Source of the DNA: Ypsolopha sequella
Lineage: Eukaryota > Arthropoda > Insecta > Lepidoptera > Ypsolophidae
Length of the DNA: 64,000 bases
Direction: 5' to 3'
Assembly (NCBI GenBank): GCA_934047225.1
Contig: OW203989.1
Location: forward strand, 10,949,977 to 11,013,976
In this document: positions 53,507 to 64,000 of the stretch, piece after piece
How the letters are laid out: every line of letters begins with the position of its first letter
How positions within the stretch are numbered: position 1 is the stretch's first letter
Notes under the pieces: generated by a model
Told to the model about the DNA's origin: nothing
What the model saw: only the letters and a program-made list of their open reading frames with translations
Database searches by the model: none
Position numbers and translations under genes: made by a program

Positions 53507-53768
53507 CAAGGTGAATTTGTGAACATCGTCCAAATTCATACCTGAGCCTTGGTAAGTTATCAGCATAATGAACCAATAACGATTTTTGTAAAATTCATAA
53601 AATGAAATTTCAAATCCCCATAGTGATTTACTCAGGACTGGGAGTGAATTACTATGGGAAGTCGAAATTTCATTGTACGTTTTTCATGATAATTGTTATC
53701 GATTCATGATGCTGATCACTTACCAAGCCTCCTGTATGAATTTGGACGATAATCAAAAAGTCACCTGG
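53507..53768. mobile_element. foldback MITE CAAGGTGA, third copy
   Basis: CAAGGTGAATTTGTGAACAT at the left and AATCAAAAAGTCACCTGG at the right; core TGAAATTTCAAATCCCCATA with a mirrored arm. More diverged than 47683-47944; TA at both edges. Confidence 0.75.
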
Positions 53769-53984
53769 TATATTTTCGCGATTTCAGTACTATCACCACT
53801 AGTTCGCAATTACTATAACCGCTAGTTTGTTTTCAAAACTACCAAAATATCACCGTGTAGTAATAGGTACAGAATGGTCACATCTTTCTGTTACAGCACC
53901 ACAGCCTATTGAGCTTGAAAAGTTATAGTTATAGGTTTACGCATAAAACAATGCTACATAAATTTATTTCTACCTCACTACGAG

Positions 53985-54180
53985 GTGTGAATCATTTCGA
54001 CACTAGCGATCTTTGTAGAGGGGCGCGGGGCGTCAGCGCAGAGGCATGCGGGGAGCAGCGCCTGTAACTCCCCGGAGGTGAGGCCGATTGCTCAAGGCCG
54101 TTGGCGTGGGTAATCACCTTAAGCAGGGCAGGCAGGACATTCAAATATGAGTTGTCTTCTCTAGATGGTAACTAAGGCTA
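53985..54180. repeat. GC-rich unclassified block
   Basis: GGGGCGCGGGGCGTCAGCGC to GTAATCACCTTAAGCAGGGC. It shares GTAATC-CCTTAA-GGCAGG with the 43990 element near 44490-44515. No coding signal. Confidence 0.3.
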
Positions 54181-54263
54181 GCGTCATTATTTACTCGGAT
54201 AAATTGGCACTGTTAAGATAGTGTAAAAATACACTCAATAAGCTAAGTGAAAAAAACTGAAAT

Positions 54264-54900
54264 ATGGATATAGACATGCAAGCATTGAAGGTTAACGAAA
54301 AAACAGACGAATTAGCTAGAGAAGGTGCAAAGGACAGGTCCATAGGGCCCGAACTTGGGCTTCCTATTCCCGCAAACGTCACTAACAAGGTAATAAGCCG
54401 CCTGGCTTCTGAAGAATCAGCAGATGAATGGAGGAATATCAAGGGCTGCAGACAATCGAAGATGTTTCTCTCGACTATCATCTAAAAAAAATCAAGGTAT
54501 ATTTTCAACCTAAGCAGAGTCAACCTAGGTATGTTAGTAGGTATTCTAACTGGTCACTGTAGGCTGAAAATCTGTCAATAACGAAGGTACAGGAGGATTC
54601 CTCGGGCCCGTATTGCGGCGAGGAGGAAACGAAAAAAGCACTACTTTGGCGAATGCTTCATATATTATATTCGAGCCTAAGATGGGAGATACTTGGTGAT
54701 GACCACATCAAGGAGAAAAATCTCAAGTGTCTTGAGTACTCAGACATACTTAGATTCATTAAAGAAGCGGAAGATTTGAGGAGGGAACGCCCCTGGGTCA
54801 TTTGGATACCAAAGCTCTAAGCATGGGAATTGGATGGAATAGCTCCAAATAGAGAGCCGACTATACGCCTGAACTCAGCACGCGTCCCAACTCAACATCA
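54264..54900 (+). pseudogene. LINE remnant: RNase H end and C-terminal Cys motif
   Basis: 54264 onwards reads VNEKTDELAREGAKDRSIGP, the ENE.ADELAR...A.. signature of the RNase H domain in R1/LOA/I-type LINE polyproteins. WRNIKGCRQSKMFL follows, and after stops and frame changes SGPYCGEEETKKALLWRMLH, ILGDDHIKEKN and LRFIKEAEDLRRE, the usual zinc-finger-like tail. A CATCATCATCATC simple repeat near 54896 closes it. Several frame breaks; inactive. Confidence 0.75.
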
Positions 54901-55199
54901 TCATCATCAAGGCTAGCGTCTACTAGGCTCGCTGGGCCATGTTGAATCGAATCGCAATCATTCGCCATCCACTTATACATTTTCGGCGCACCTCACTCAG
55001 CTCAGTCGACATGGGGACGCAAATGCATGCTGACGAATGTACGTGCTGTTTTCACGTTTTCGCTATGCTACGGGCCATGGTCTCATTAAATATCGTTGCA
55101 GCGGTAAAGCCGCATCGCCAACAATCACATGGGGCATAGATAGGCATATATCTCTAGGAACATTTAAATATGCGCCAGTGATTTTTTGCTAGGAATTTG

Positions 55200-55585
55200 C
55201 AAACTCTGTTTTGGAAAGATCACTGGCTTACAATTAAATTAATCCAAGACCACCTACATCCAAAACTGTAAATTTATATTCAACTTCAACTAACGTCTGT
55301 TGTATTTCCTTTAATAAATAAAACAATAGATTTTTGGGCTTGGGATTAATATTGGGCGGACATTCCATTACTACATGTTTCCCGTCCAAAGTATTGATGC
55401 AATTAGGGAAATTCCATTAGTTCCAAAAAGTACTTGCTATTTTTTTCCATTTTCGTTCCGTGGCAGGTATAGGTTGCACTTTGTTCCATATTGCCGCAAA
55501 AGTCTCGTAAGCGATCGTCTTCTCCTAATCTAAAACTAAAAGCCAATGATTGAAAGAATTTCTGGTAGCCAAAAACCTGAAACAA
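55200..55585 (-). pseudogene. PIF/Harbinger transposase relic
   Basis: The minus strand reads MFQVFGYQKFFQSLAFSFRL, GEDDRLRDFCGNMEQ, LMEFP, then after a one-base frameshift NCINTLDGKHVVMECPPN and FTVLDVGGLG. F-P-N-C-I-.-.-L-D-G-K-H and the later D-V-G-G are core motifs of HARBI1-type DDE endonucleases; the D in LDGKH is the first catalytic residue. The remaining catalytic part is missing. Confidence 0.75.
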
Positions 55586-55649
55586 TCAAATAAATTCATA
55601 ACAGTTCATTTTTTAATGTGAAATAAAGAGTGGTATATATGTGTGTTTA

Positions 55650-55855
55650 TTGCTTTATTGTTAACAGCAATAGATGTAAACAGAAATGGAAGAAGATTCG
55701 CGAAAACTGTAGAAAAGTAACCAACCTAAGAAAAACTAAAAGTTATCAAGCTGCAAAAAACTGCAAAAATAGCCCATTCGCTATTCTAAAGAGCTCAGTT
55801 TTCTTACGCCATACATACGTAGTGAATCTAAATATCTATCAAATTTGCCGATGAT
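55650..55855 (+). pseudogene. MADF/Myb-like DNA-binding fragment
   Basis: Reads RCKQKWKKIRENCRKVTNLR, KTKSYQAAKNCKN, then AILKSSVFLRHTY before a stop. W..IR......R. followed by a hydrophobic F-L element fits a MADF domain. Harbinger transposons carry such a DNA-binding protein as a second gene; here it lies on the strand opposite the transposase, 65 bp away, as expected for one element. Confidence 0.5.
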
Positions 55856-55859
55856 GAGT

Positions 55860-57465
55860 GAAGATGATTAACTAACTTCACCGCTCTTAGCACCTAAGTA
55901 ACCAGCACTTACAACTACTAAAAGACATCAAGAACAAACAACCGTGTCAGCAAAGAGCGCCATAAAAAAAAGGAAACAGAAGTGGCACCATTAAGTACGC
56001 AGACCTTTATTTCCAAGTTTCTTAGAAAAAATAAATTCTCATTAACGGCAAGAAGAGGAGGACCCAATAGTAGATTTTTTCCAAAAACCTTGGCTGAACT
56101 GTAAAGAAGTCTCCACCTTATTTAAGAGTAGTTTTAAAGAGTGAACTGCTTCACTAACAAAGTATTCAAAACTGTCAGTGAAGCAGAAGAAGAATTTATT
56201 CAAAGGATTTCAACGAACTAAAATTAAAGTTCGTTGAAGAAATTATCTAAATCCAGCGACAGATGTGTTCAATATTGCCAGTGAAACAGAATAATCATTT
56301 ATTCAAAGACATCCAGCAAGGGTAATTATAAAGGCCTCTTTCCAACGTCCATCTACTAGCACCTCACAGATTAAAATTTGCATAATCATCTCATAACTTT
56401 CCAAGACATGATCTATACTAGATCACCAATTTTTCTATCCACATCACAAATGTCAATGCCGCAACCTTAAACGTCATAAACAGATTCCTATGCAAATCAA
56501 CTAGAGGTGGGGAGTTCTCCTCTTCCCAACTCCCATGTACTCACACCTTGCATACTAATTTGCACAATCGTCTTATTACGATCTCTAAATTTTTACCCGG
56601 TACCAGCCGCAAGCGTCTAAAATCCTAAAGAAATTGGCTTTATTTTGGATTGAATATTGGCAATATTTGCAATGTTTCGCCCCTGGTCGTTACAATAAAG
56701 CAAGGATTCTTTAATATTTTTAAAAACCCACTTCCCTTTGTTAAGAAAAGAAGAAATGTATTTTAAGAATACTATTTATGCGTATAACGGAATTATTCAT
56801 ATGTACGTACTCCAACACACATGATCAGTTATTAAAAGCTTCTACGCGGGTTTGTTACAATATTTACAACGAGTTTGGAATTACTAAATCAAAAGATGGA
56901 TAAATTTAGGATGTTGCAGTTTTCCTTCAGACACGCGCGATATTTCAAAAGTTTGTGCCTTTGGACCCCTAGCACTTATGTCAAGAATCTCACAGCGAAT
57001 CCCGACCTCGAAATATAAAGAGGCCTGATTTATACGAGCGAGCGGTTGCCAAACTTAAGAGGATTTTCGGCATTCAATAAACTGAATGTCTTACAAAGAT
57101 TTATTTGTTTTGTTCAATTCAATTTAAGCTTATTTTGAGAAGCGATAAATTTCTTGCAGATAGTTATCATACGGTCGGTAAAGATTATACCTCTATTTAT
57201 TCGTAAAGAACTTTTATTTCGTTTTCCATTTTTCTTACAATCCAACTTGTTTAAACGTTTATAGGTATGTGGTGGTCCAAGTGACAAACGAGGGCATTAT
57301 TTATTGATATTATTTTCAGTAAAATCATTTTGCCCTCTCGTATTGGGCATTTTTCAAACTGCGCGGACATTATGAATTAATAACACATAGTACCTATATG
57401 TCATATACATACTGTGCCTATATAATAATATAATATAATAAATATATTGTATAATAATTAATACT
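55860..57465. other. spacer, mostly unassigned
   Basis: No exon is recognised. It contains weak internal duplications (CAGTGAAGCAGAAGAAGAAT near 56178 and CAGTGAAACAGAATAATC near 56279) and otherwise plain AT-rich DNA. Confidence 0.4.
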
Positions 57466-57467
57466 TA

Positions 57468-57735
57468 TTAACCCTTAAAGGCTATATGGGTGAAATTTCA
57501 CCCAGGTCTATATGGTTTTCTGCGGGTACAATCTCGAGTTTTTGTCGCAGCGCTTTGCGAGTTCTTGTATTCTCTCTCCACTAGGTCAACAGTAGTCCTC
57601 GAACGCATGGGGGGAGGTGGTTGCTCGCACGTGCAGTTTCGGCGACACTGTTATCACCCGGGTGAATTTCCACCAAGTAATAGTCATAGTGCAATACGGA
57701 TTTAAAACGTAAGCAGAGAATATAAAGGTAAGTGT
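57468..57735 (+). mobile_element. possible piggyBac-like left end
   Basis: TTAACCCTTAAAGGCTATAT, then a perfect 16 bp palindrome GGGTGAAATTTCACCC (57488-57503) and, near 57656, CACCCGGGTG. A TTAA-CCCTT start with inner GGGTGAAA repeats resembles piggyBac-type termini. A donor-like AAAGGTAAGTG lies at 57726. No transposase is present, and the right end is not located. Confidence 0.35.
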
Positions 57736-58207
57736 TTATCTTTTAATATATTATTATTGAATATTGTAGATGAAAAAGCATTTTTATGTGTCATTTTAGT
57801 TTTAGATTATGAAAAAATTACTTTTTAGAAGAAGACATTCATAAAGATGATGCCTAAAGTGTGAATGATGAAGAAGAATTTATTTTAGCTTACTATGCCA
57901 AACTTTACTATAAATAAATGATAAAAATTTATTTGTATTTGGTTTTCTTTGTATATTTTTTTTTCAGAGTCCCTCTCATATAGTGAATTGTATAGGTCAC
58001 CTTTTCAAAATAAAAGTTTTTTTCAGTTTTCCGATAATTATGTCGTAAAAGCTATTTAAATTTATTAACAAAGGTACAAAGTAACAACACAAAATAAGTT
58101 ATGCACAATTATTAATATCAATTAATTTAAAAAATTATAATTTTTAAAAAGCGGGTGTATTTTCACTTTTTATTGTCTTAGAGGATTATGTAATTCATTA
58201 TAGTTTT

Positions 58208-58635
58208 TAAGGGGCTCCACAATGCTAAACATCAGTTTTGTATTTGATTCAGTTTCGTCAATGTAGATAGTAAAAATTAAAAAAAAAATATGGCGTGCTT
58301 TGTGACTTAAGGCAATTATTAATTACACTTTATAAATAAACATACTTTCAATATTCTATTACTTATATTACTTTTAAAAAAGAATGAATTTCACGACAGA
58401 TGTAATTCAGTTTACGTACTGCTTCAAAACCGATTGAAACGAAACCAACACACGCAGATACTAACGAGAAAAAACCATCATTGTTAAGAAATTATAGTTA
58501 ATGTTATAATGTAGCCACGATTTCAAAATAACTGAAGTTTTGCGTGCGCAGCATCTGATTAGAGCAGGATATAGAGTTAAAAAACAAACGCGTTAGAGCA
58601 GGACTGAATTTTAGCATAGTGGAGCCCCTTAAGGG
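58208..58635. mobile_element. MITE GGGGCTCCAC with TTAA ends
   Basis: TTAAGGGGCTCCACAATGCT at the left and AGCATAGTGGAGCCCCTTAA at the right. TTAA at both edges suggests piggyBac-type mobilisation. The AT-rich interior has no ORF. Confidence 0.8.
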
Positions 58636-59711
58636 ATTAATTAATTTGCGTTAACCAGTATGAGTGTTAAAAACTTTTCTTCTTCTCTATAAAGAAAAAT
58701 GCAATATCTGTATGAAGGACATCAACAATTTAGTTTTACTCTTAAGTAGGATTTGGAAATGTTATTAGTTATTGAGCAGTAATAATTAAAATTTGCATTT
58801 GTTTATTCGCTGATAATTTGTTTTATTTATTCATTTATTTATAATTGTTTATAATATAATAGTAGTTTATGCTACTAGAGCGAAAAGGAATAAATTACGA
58901 GGACAATTTAAAACACGAGCGTAGCGAGTGTTTTAAATGTAACCGAGTAACTTATTGCTCTTACGCCCGTGTATCATACTACGTTTTTCAATGCATGGTG
59001 TGAGGAAATAAAACAAATATAATCTTGTGAACTTTAAATTATGATTGGCTCAAAAGGACTGTATTCAGAGCCGTTAAACAGTGGGAAAAAAAAGTATAAC
59101 ATTTATGGTACACAGGAAAGGTTGCAGGTTAGCCAACTTCTAATAAATAAATTAAAAAAATAATAATGATAAGGCCCTAGGCAAAATAATCGACTTTCTG
59201 TTCGGTTTTGATGCATAAAAAGTGGGCCTTTACGAGCACTTGCATTGAAAAATTATTTAGGAACCATTATCCGATTAAGGTGTCGTTTTGATATTAAAGT
59301 ACCTAGGGGTTATCGTAAGAAAGATTCAAGGGTTAGCGCCTTACTTTAGAATAGAACCGAGCAGTTATTTTATTGAAACAAGTCAGAGTTATAACCGCCC
59401 GCGCAGAGGCGTATTTACCCTAGGGCCAAAAGGGCCATGGCCCGGGGCGGCAAGCTGCGAGGGGCGGGCGGCGCAAACTGCACCTCGCGCTCAGCTTTGG
59501 GCGTCTTTCATTTTATCAATAGTTAGGTACCTATCTGGTTTATTCGTCCAAGGTTATATCGGTTTATGACAAAACACTGTCATTAAAAAAAATTGTTCAT
59601 CGGAAAATATTTGAATATTAAATAAATGGTGTTTATTAGTTTTTTCATTCATTATCATCACAGCCCACATCAACACACTGCTGGATTTTATTTAATTTTT
59701 AAGGTGGCTCC
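58636..59711. other. spacer with short GC-rich patch
   Basis: AT-rich, apart from AAAACACGAGCGTAGCGAGT near 58910 and a GC-rich patch at 59396-59475 (GGGCCATGGCCCGGGGCGGC). Both look like known kinds of lepidopteran dispersed repeat. No exon seen. Confidence 0.35.
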
Positions 59712-60139
59712 GTCGGAATAATTTGCAACTCGATTCGTGGTGGTTCAAATTTCGAACAAAACCATATTAAAATGAAGCTCTTATCAGTTTGCACTGGAAC
59801 ATGGCTGTTACGTCAGTCGCTGCGGCTGACAAGTGCGAAAATAATGTGTTTTTAATTTATTTTATCTAAAATAAAATGAATTTCCAAAAATGTCTAGAAG
59901 TTTATTCATTTTTATACTGTTTCGATAAAAACTGCAGCAGTTATATTGTTACAAGAAATAAGGGTAAACTTGGAATTTTCTTGCTTCACTTCTGTACATT
60001 AAAATAAAATTCAGGAAAAACCACATCACTATTTGTATCATGTAGATTACTATGTATTTTTCTTCTATTAAAACCGTTTTACCGTATAAAATGCTTACAA
60101 AGTTACTTAGTTCAAGGTCGTTGGCGTTGGTAGAAACCT
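59712..60139 (+). repeat. dispersed repeat, copy 2 of 2
   Basis: AACTCGATTCGTGGTGGTTC to AAGGTCGTTGGCGTTGGTAG. It follows 11044-11520 closely, missing about 50 bp. Confidence 0.75.
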
Positions 60140-60214
60140 TAAAGGGTGACAAACCTTACAGGCCCAGGGTGCCAAATCTTAAAATACGTCACTGCCAGCC
60201 CGCCAAGTCAGAAA

Positions 60215-60722
60215 GTAGAACGTAGTCACGAACAGAAGACTAATTAAGGCGATTACCATCGCCAAATTAGCAGCTCGATATTTGTCACTACAAATATCAA
60301 CAGAAAAGACATTGAAATAACGTTCATATCAGCGCGCAATGCATAGTGGCTGTTACGACGCTCGCTGCGTCCTTGATAGAGCGAAATAGGGGAAAATTAT
60401 ACTTTTCACTTGGACGTGATTACTCGATTGAATAATCTTATGTTATGTTTATAGCTATAAAGTTTATCTATTTATCAAAGCATAGATGAATTCAATCGGC
60501 CAAGCCACTCAGGAGCAGTAGGGAATTTGAGGTCAAAAAACACCATTCAGTAAAAAAAAAATCATGTAGATGTTTTGGTGGTATGAAAAAGAAAACTGTT
60601 GCATATGTTGTCTAAGAGTTTATTATTCATAATACATTTTTTCATTATTTTTGGTTTGGCCATAAACGAGGAGTAGGCTTTAGAAAGTACCCATTTGGCA
60701 ATAGTAAGGCCCTTAAGAGCTA
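60215..60722 (-). mobile_element. dispersed element family of 43990, reverse copy
   Basis: Reversed, it reads AATGGGTACTTTCTAAAGCC ... ATACTTTTC... and AACGTTATTTCAATGTC; it ends near TTAATTAAGGCGATTACC. Only one arm of the internal inverted repeat is present. Confidence 0.7.
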
Positions 60723-60879
60723 TAAATTTTCCTGAAATTTAAGTGTACTTATGCAAAGTTTTATATAATTCAATATATATTGCTTTTATCAGCGCTTGTT
60801 TCTTTTATTTTTGATATACTATAATTATAAAGGTAAATATATATAAATGAGACACAATTATTATAAGATATTAACAATA

Positions 60880-60935
60880 GATTCCAAGAAATATTTCGGG
60901 CCCCACTAGGTCCGGCATCAGTTGGAGTAGTAATA
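60880..60935 (-). repeat. CTGATGCC hairpin motif with GAAATATTTC
   Basis: Minus strand: CTGATGCCGGACCTAGTGG then GGCCCGAAATATTTC. Same layout as the arm ends of 22305-23135 and 49020-49095. Confidence 0.5.
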
Positions 60936-61019
60936 ATGGTGGCATGATGACAGATAATATTTACAAGATGACAATGACAATAATAAAGTAACAAAATAAA
61001 ATATTAAAAAAAGGAAAAA

Positions 61020-61260
61020 CTACTTTCTTAAAAACTAAACTTTTTGATTGAAGTGGGGATGTGCATGTGGGTGGAGTAGAGGCAAAAGGTGTTTGTGTGC
61101 GTGTGGGAGGATTTGTGTGGGGGATTGAGAGAGAATGTTAGATTGTGTGTGTTTTAAGTTGAGTCTAGAATGATTGTTTTTTTGAGTCAGGTGTTTGTTA
61201 AGTTTTTTGTATAAGTTTGGTCTATCTGTAAGTTAGTGTTGTTTGTTTAGTCTAGGGCCG
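61020..61260. repeat. GT-rich low-complexity stretch
   Basis: Long GTGTGTG/GTGGG runs (GTGTTTGTGTGCGTGTGGG); no reading frame of interest. Confidence 0.5.
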
Positions 61261-61549
61261 TAATGAGCACCAAGCGACCACATGTAAGACGACTACCAGG
61301 TCCTTAGCTAAATATCAGTATCAGAATATCAACTTATTTATAGAATGATTATTTAATGTCTTAATAGATTTTCAAATATGCAGAAATATGGTTATACTGA
61401 AAATATTAAATACAACTAAATACAAGGGTCACGGAACCATTGTGTTATTTTCACAAGCAACAAGAGTACTACTCTGAATCATCCAAAATATCATCCAATA
61501 ATAAAACAGAATGGGTCCCAAAAGCTGAAGAATACATAGGAAATTGGAG

Positions 61550-62535
61550 CGGTTTCGCAGCCGGATTGTGAAAAACCCGCCTTTTTCTATATAATCGAAC
61601 ACTAAAGTTCAAATGTCACTCAATAGTTATTCCACAAAACCTTATTACTTACTAGCTTCTGCCCGCGGCTTCGCCCACGTGGCCTACAGGAAACAAAGAA
61701 CATTTTTTTCAGAAACAAACATTATAAGTGCTCTCACTCTCTGGGAGTCAAGGTGTAGTGCTCAGCCGAAAAACTCGCATGCTCGGACTACGAACGCGCT
61801 CTGCTCGGCTTTCGGCCTCGCGGGCCCGTTTTCCGTCGTCACATGCTCGTTTTTCGGTGGCTATCTATCTGACCGTTTGTTACAGCCGATTTGCTCTGGC
61901 ACACATACTTTCAAGAATTTTCATGTCCACTATATTAAATTTCAAAATCGATGCCATTTTCGTAATTAACGTCCCAAAAAACCATAAAAATGACACCCAT
62001 ATTGATATTTCAACATTTCAACATTTCAACCCCGTCGAACTCCAACAAGGGATGATGGTATTTCACGTCGGCTCCGTTGGATTTCGAAATCGTTGTTGTT
62101 TTCATAATCAGCGACCCGATAAACCATACAAACGATACCAATGTTGGTTTTCAGATTTTGTCACCCTATTCCCCCCTTTTGAATTCAGAAAAAACCTGAA
62201 ACATATGTTTAGTCATTTATGAATAGGAGTACTCCTGTGAAGTCTCGAATAAAATAGTCTAACTAATCTTGTTTCCCCATACAAACTTTGGACCCCCGTT
62301 TCACCCCTTTAGAGGGTGAATTTTGAAAAATCCTTTCTTGGTGGATGCCTACACTACATAAGGTATCTATATGCAAAATTTCGAGTCTCTAGGACCAGCG
62401 GTTTAGGCTGTGCGTTGATATATCAGTCGGTCAGTCAGTCAGTCAGTGAGTCAGGACTTTGAATTTTATATATACAGAAGATGTATGTATTGTGTATGTT
62501 GCCATCGCAAAGTTTCCATTGGTTTCAGTAAATAA
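61550..62535. repeat. composite dispersed repeat ACTAGCTTCTGCCCGCGGC
   Basis: Opens at 61650 with ACTAGCTTCTGCCCGCGGCT (same opening as 5287) and closes with AGTCAGTCAGTCAGT runs and TTTTATATATACAGAAG near 62480. It is bracketed by the AAAAACCCGCCTTTTT motif (61578) and AAAGTTTCCATTGG (62509), the pair also seen near 15.4 and 17.7 kb, so it seems to sit inside a member of that family. Confidence 0.45.
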
Positions 62536-62579
62536 TAATTTCAACATTTTAGTATATTAAAGAGGTAAAAAGTCTTTCA

Positions 62580-62880
62580 ACAAAAAGCGAAGCGAAGCGA
62601 AGAGGAGCATAGGTTTACATGTAAGATAAAATAAGGAGCCGAGCTAAGCGGAGCGAAACGAGGCGACGTCTATAGTCTTTAACAAAATTTACAATCCAAC
62701 GTTTAATTTGACGCTGTTTTACAAACCGCTAAACGTTGACCCGCTGCATTGAATAACGCAAAACGTTTATACAATCCTGCGTGTTATTATCTAGAACAGC
62801 TGAACGTTGTTTAGCTGTTTTACATAACGGAGCTATTTTGTAAAACAACTAGTGGTTGTATAAAACAGAGTACCTTACCA
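62580..62880. repeat. GCGAAGCGAAGC repeat and palindromic stretch
   Basis: AAGCGAAGCGAAGCGAAG near 62586, then GCTGTTTTACAAACCGCTAA and several GTTTTAC / AAACGTT inverted bits to 62870. Unclassified. Confidence 0.35.
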
Positions 62881-63087
62881 TGTCTCTGCGACATAAATAC
62901 GAGTATTTTTAAGCATATTACGGAACCATTGACACGTGAATGCCATTCGCACTTAACCTGATTTGTAATATCTTTGAAGTGTAAAAAATGGCAAATGTAA
63001 ATGCTAAATGTAACTGGACAGTCGTCGTCATTATACTTCACTCGAATAATAAGTCGACAAAATTAGTATTTTGTAATTACTACTTAC

Positions 63088-63165
63088 CGCCTCTGTGGCC
63101 GAGGTAGAGCGCTCGCTTGTTATTCCAGAGATGGTGGGTTCTATCCCCGCGGTGCGATTTTTGTT
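63088..63165 (+). repeat. tRNA-like sequence, probable SINE head
   Basis: A-box region GTGGCCGAGGTAGAGCGC (63095 onwards) and B box GGTTCTATCC (63137-63146). The fold is not a good cloverleaf, and the sequence continues without a tRNA terminator. Confidence 0.5.
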
Positions 63166-63568
63166 ATCGACATCACGATTAAGTTGGATGTTTTTCTTTA
63201 TAAATTTGTATGAATGATAGATAGTTTGAACAAATCGTGTTTTTATTTCAACTAGAAGCCGCGTTATGTAATAAAAACTCTGTTTTTCGAGAACACGTGA
63301 TATTTCGGCTGTCATCAGCTCTGCACGCTATTTTAAACAATTAGGAAACGTCGTAGAGTTTAGTTCTACTTGATGCAAAATGAAGTGGTAAAGCTCGGGT
63401 CACCCATACCTTTAATAGCAACAGTTTCTCATTTTTTCAAAACCCAAGGGGTCAATAATTTAATTATTTAAAACAATTCAACGGCGGGTAATATTGGCTG
63501 AATCGTAACCAATAATTAAAAAACCTACTCTCCTTAGATATCGATAATTTGTTTGTTTTTAACATATT

Positions 63569-63677
63569 CAGGGTGCCCACTATAACATACGCATAAAGCC
63601 AAGGAAACATCGTGTCACCAAAATCGATTGCCAGTGTGTGTGACACCTGCTTATGCGTGTGTAATAGTGGGCACCCT
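63569..63677. mobile_element. short MITE CAGGGTGCCCACTATA
   Basis: CAGGGTGCCCACTATAACAT at the left is mirrored by AATAGTGGGCACCCT at the right; inner ACGCATAAGC-type arms also pair (GCTTATGCGTGTG). About 110 bp. Confidence 0.75.
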
Positions 63678-63841
63678 AAATATTATTTTGCGATTTCGAT
63701 AAAAATAAAAATCAACTGTGAATGTTGATTTACTAGTGTTCTCAGCAATGCATATATTTCAGTGAATGAAATATTTGAGGTCGAATTAAAGATCTTGTCA
63801 ATAAAACACATACTTGGTAACTGTTCCACTTTATATCTATA

Positions 63842-63890
63842 TTACACTAGCGACCGGTTTCGTTATAATAACATCGTCAGGCTATTGGAT
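63842..63890 (-). ncRNA. hammerhead ribozyme core, - strand
   Basis: Mirror copy: CTGACGA complement at 63874-63880, GAAA complement at 63858-63861, GTC complement at 63852-63854. Identical to the + strand core. Confidence 0.75.
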
Positions 63891-63944
63891 ACGAATCATG
63901 AGATGGAAAATGTAAACAAAGATTTTCCATCTCATGATTCGTAT

Positions 63945-63992
63945 CCAATAGCCTGACGATGTTATTATAACGAAACCGGTCGCTAGTGTAAT
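63945..63992 (+). ncRNA. hammerhead ribozyme core, + strand
   Basis: Stem I strand TAGC, CTGACGA (63953-63959), stem II GTTA-TTA-TAAC, GAAA (63972-63975), short palindromic stem III (ACCGGT), GTC (63979-63981, predicted cut after C63981), then GCTA closing stem I. All invariant core bases are present. A two-pair stem III is typical of dimer-active hammerheads in Penelope-like elements. Confidence 0.75.
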
Positions 63993-64000
63993 ATAGATAT

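Larger units (their letters stand above)
63797..64000. mobile_element. hammerhead-bearing inverted repeat, cut by the window end
   Basis: A perfect or near-perfect inverted repeat 63839-64000 around a centre near 63917 (TGTAAACAAA loop). Its left flank is AATAAAACACATACTTGG. Both arms contain a complete hammerhead core, one on each strand. Inverted terminal-type repeats with such ribozymes are described for Penelope-like retroelements; no reverse transcriptase is visible here. The element may continue beyond the window. Confidence 0.75.

Noticed and set aside
63088..63165. Functional tRNA gene
   Set aside because: A- and B-box-like sequences are present, but the acceptor and anticodon stems do not pair well and no T-run terminator follows; a SINE head is more likely.

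Overview
This window looks like nuclear DNA of an insect, most likely a moth or butterfly. The grounds are short exons with GT-AG introns, AT-rich spacers, arthropod-type Fringe proteins, and a dense load of transposon relics including the 3-prime tails, tRNA-derived SINEs and foldback MITEs that I associate with lepidopteran genomes. The order is inferred; no species can be named.

Host genes, all on the + strand. (1) The last two exons of a membrane-protein gene (about 2016-2670); the transmembrane exon lies in a 115 bp tandem triplication. (2) Fringe-like gene A, eight exons, 6459-20728, 334 codons plus stop. (3) Fringe-like gene B, eight exons, 31015-48265, 358 codons plus stop. A and B have the same intron positions and phases and equal lengths for exons 2, 6 and 7, so they are tandem duplicates. 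Both keep the Fringe scaffold but have lost the acidic triad that holds the metal and UDP-sugar, so they may have changed function. (4) A doubtful small gene or exon cluster at 49870-52480 with one short exon present three times.

Most of the rest is mobile DNA. The introns of A hold MITEs, a LINE-derived repeat, an apparently complete DD41D transposon of the Tc1/mariner group (11775-13077), a hAT remnant with its target-site duplication, and foldback elements. Intron 4 of B (9.9 kb) holds a 19-unit 68 bp array and a BEL/Pao retrotransposon (37059-42903) with one stop codon in its integrase and a truncated 3-prime LTR, inserted into an older dispersed repeat. The A-B spacer holds a mitochondrial ND1 fragment, a nested inverted-repeat element and LINE pieces. 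The right end holds LINE and Harbinger relics and more MITEs.

The most unusual non-coding signal is at the right edge. A 162 bp inverted repeat carries a canonical hammerhead-ribozyme core on each strand. Diverged relatives of that core occur near 8.3 kb and 16.65-16.9 kb, and their shared flanking motif is also the start of each unit in the 68 bp array. I infer one family of Penelope-type hammerhead elements that has seeded several places in the window.
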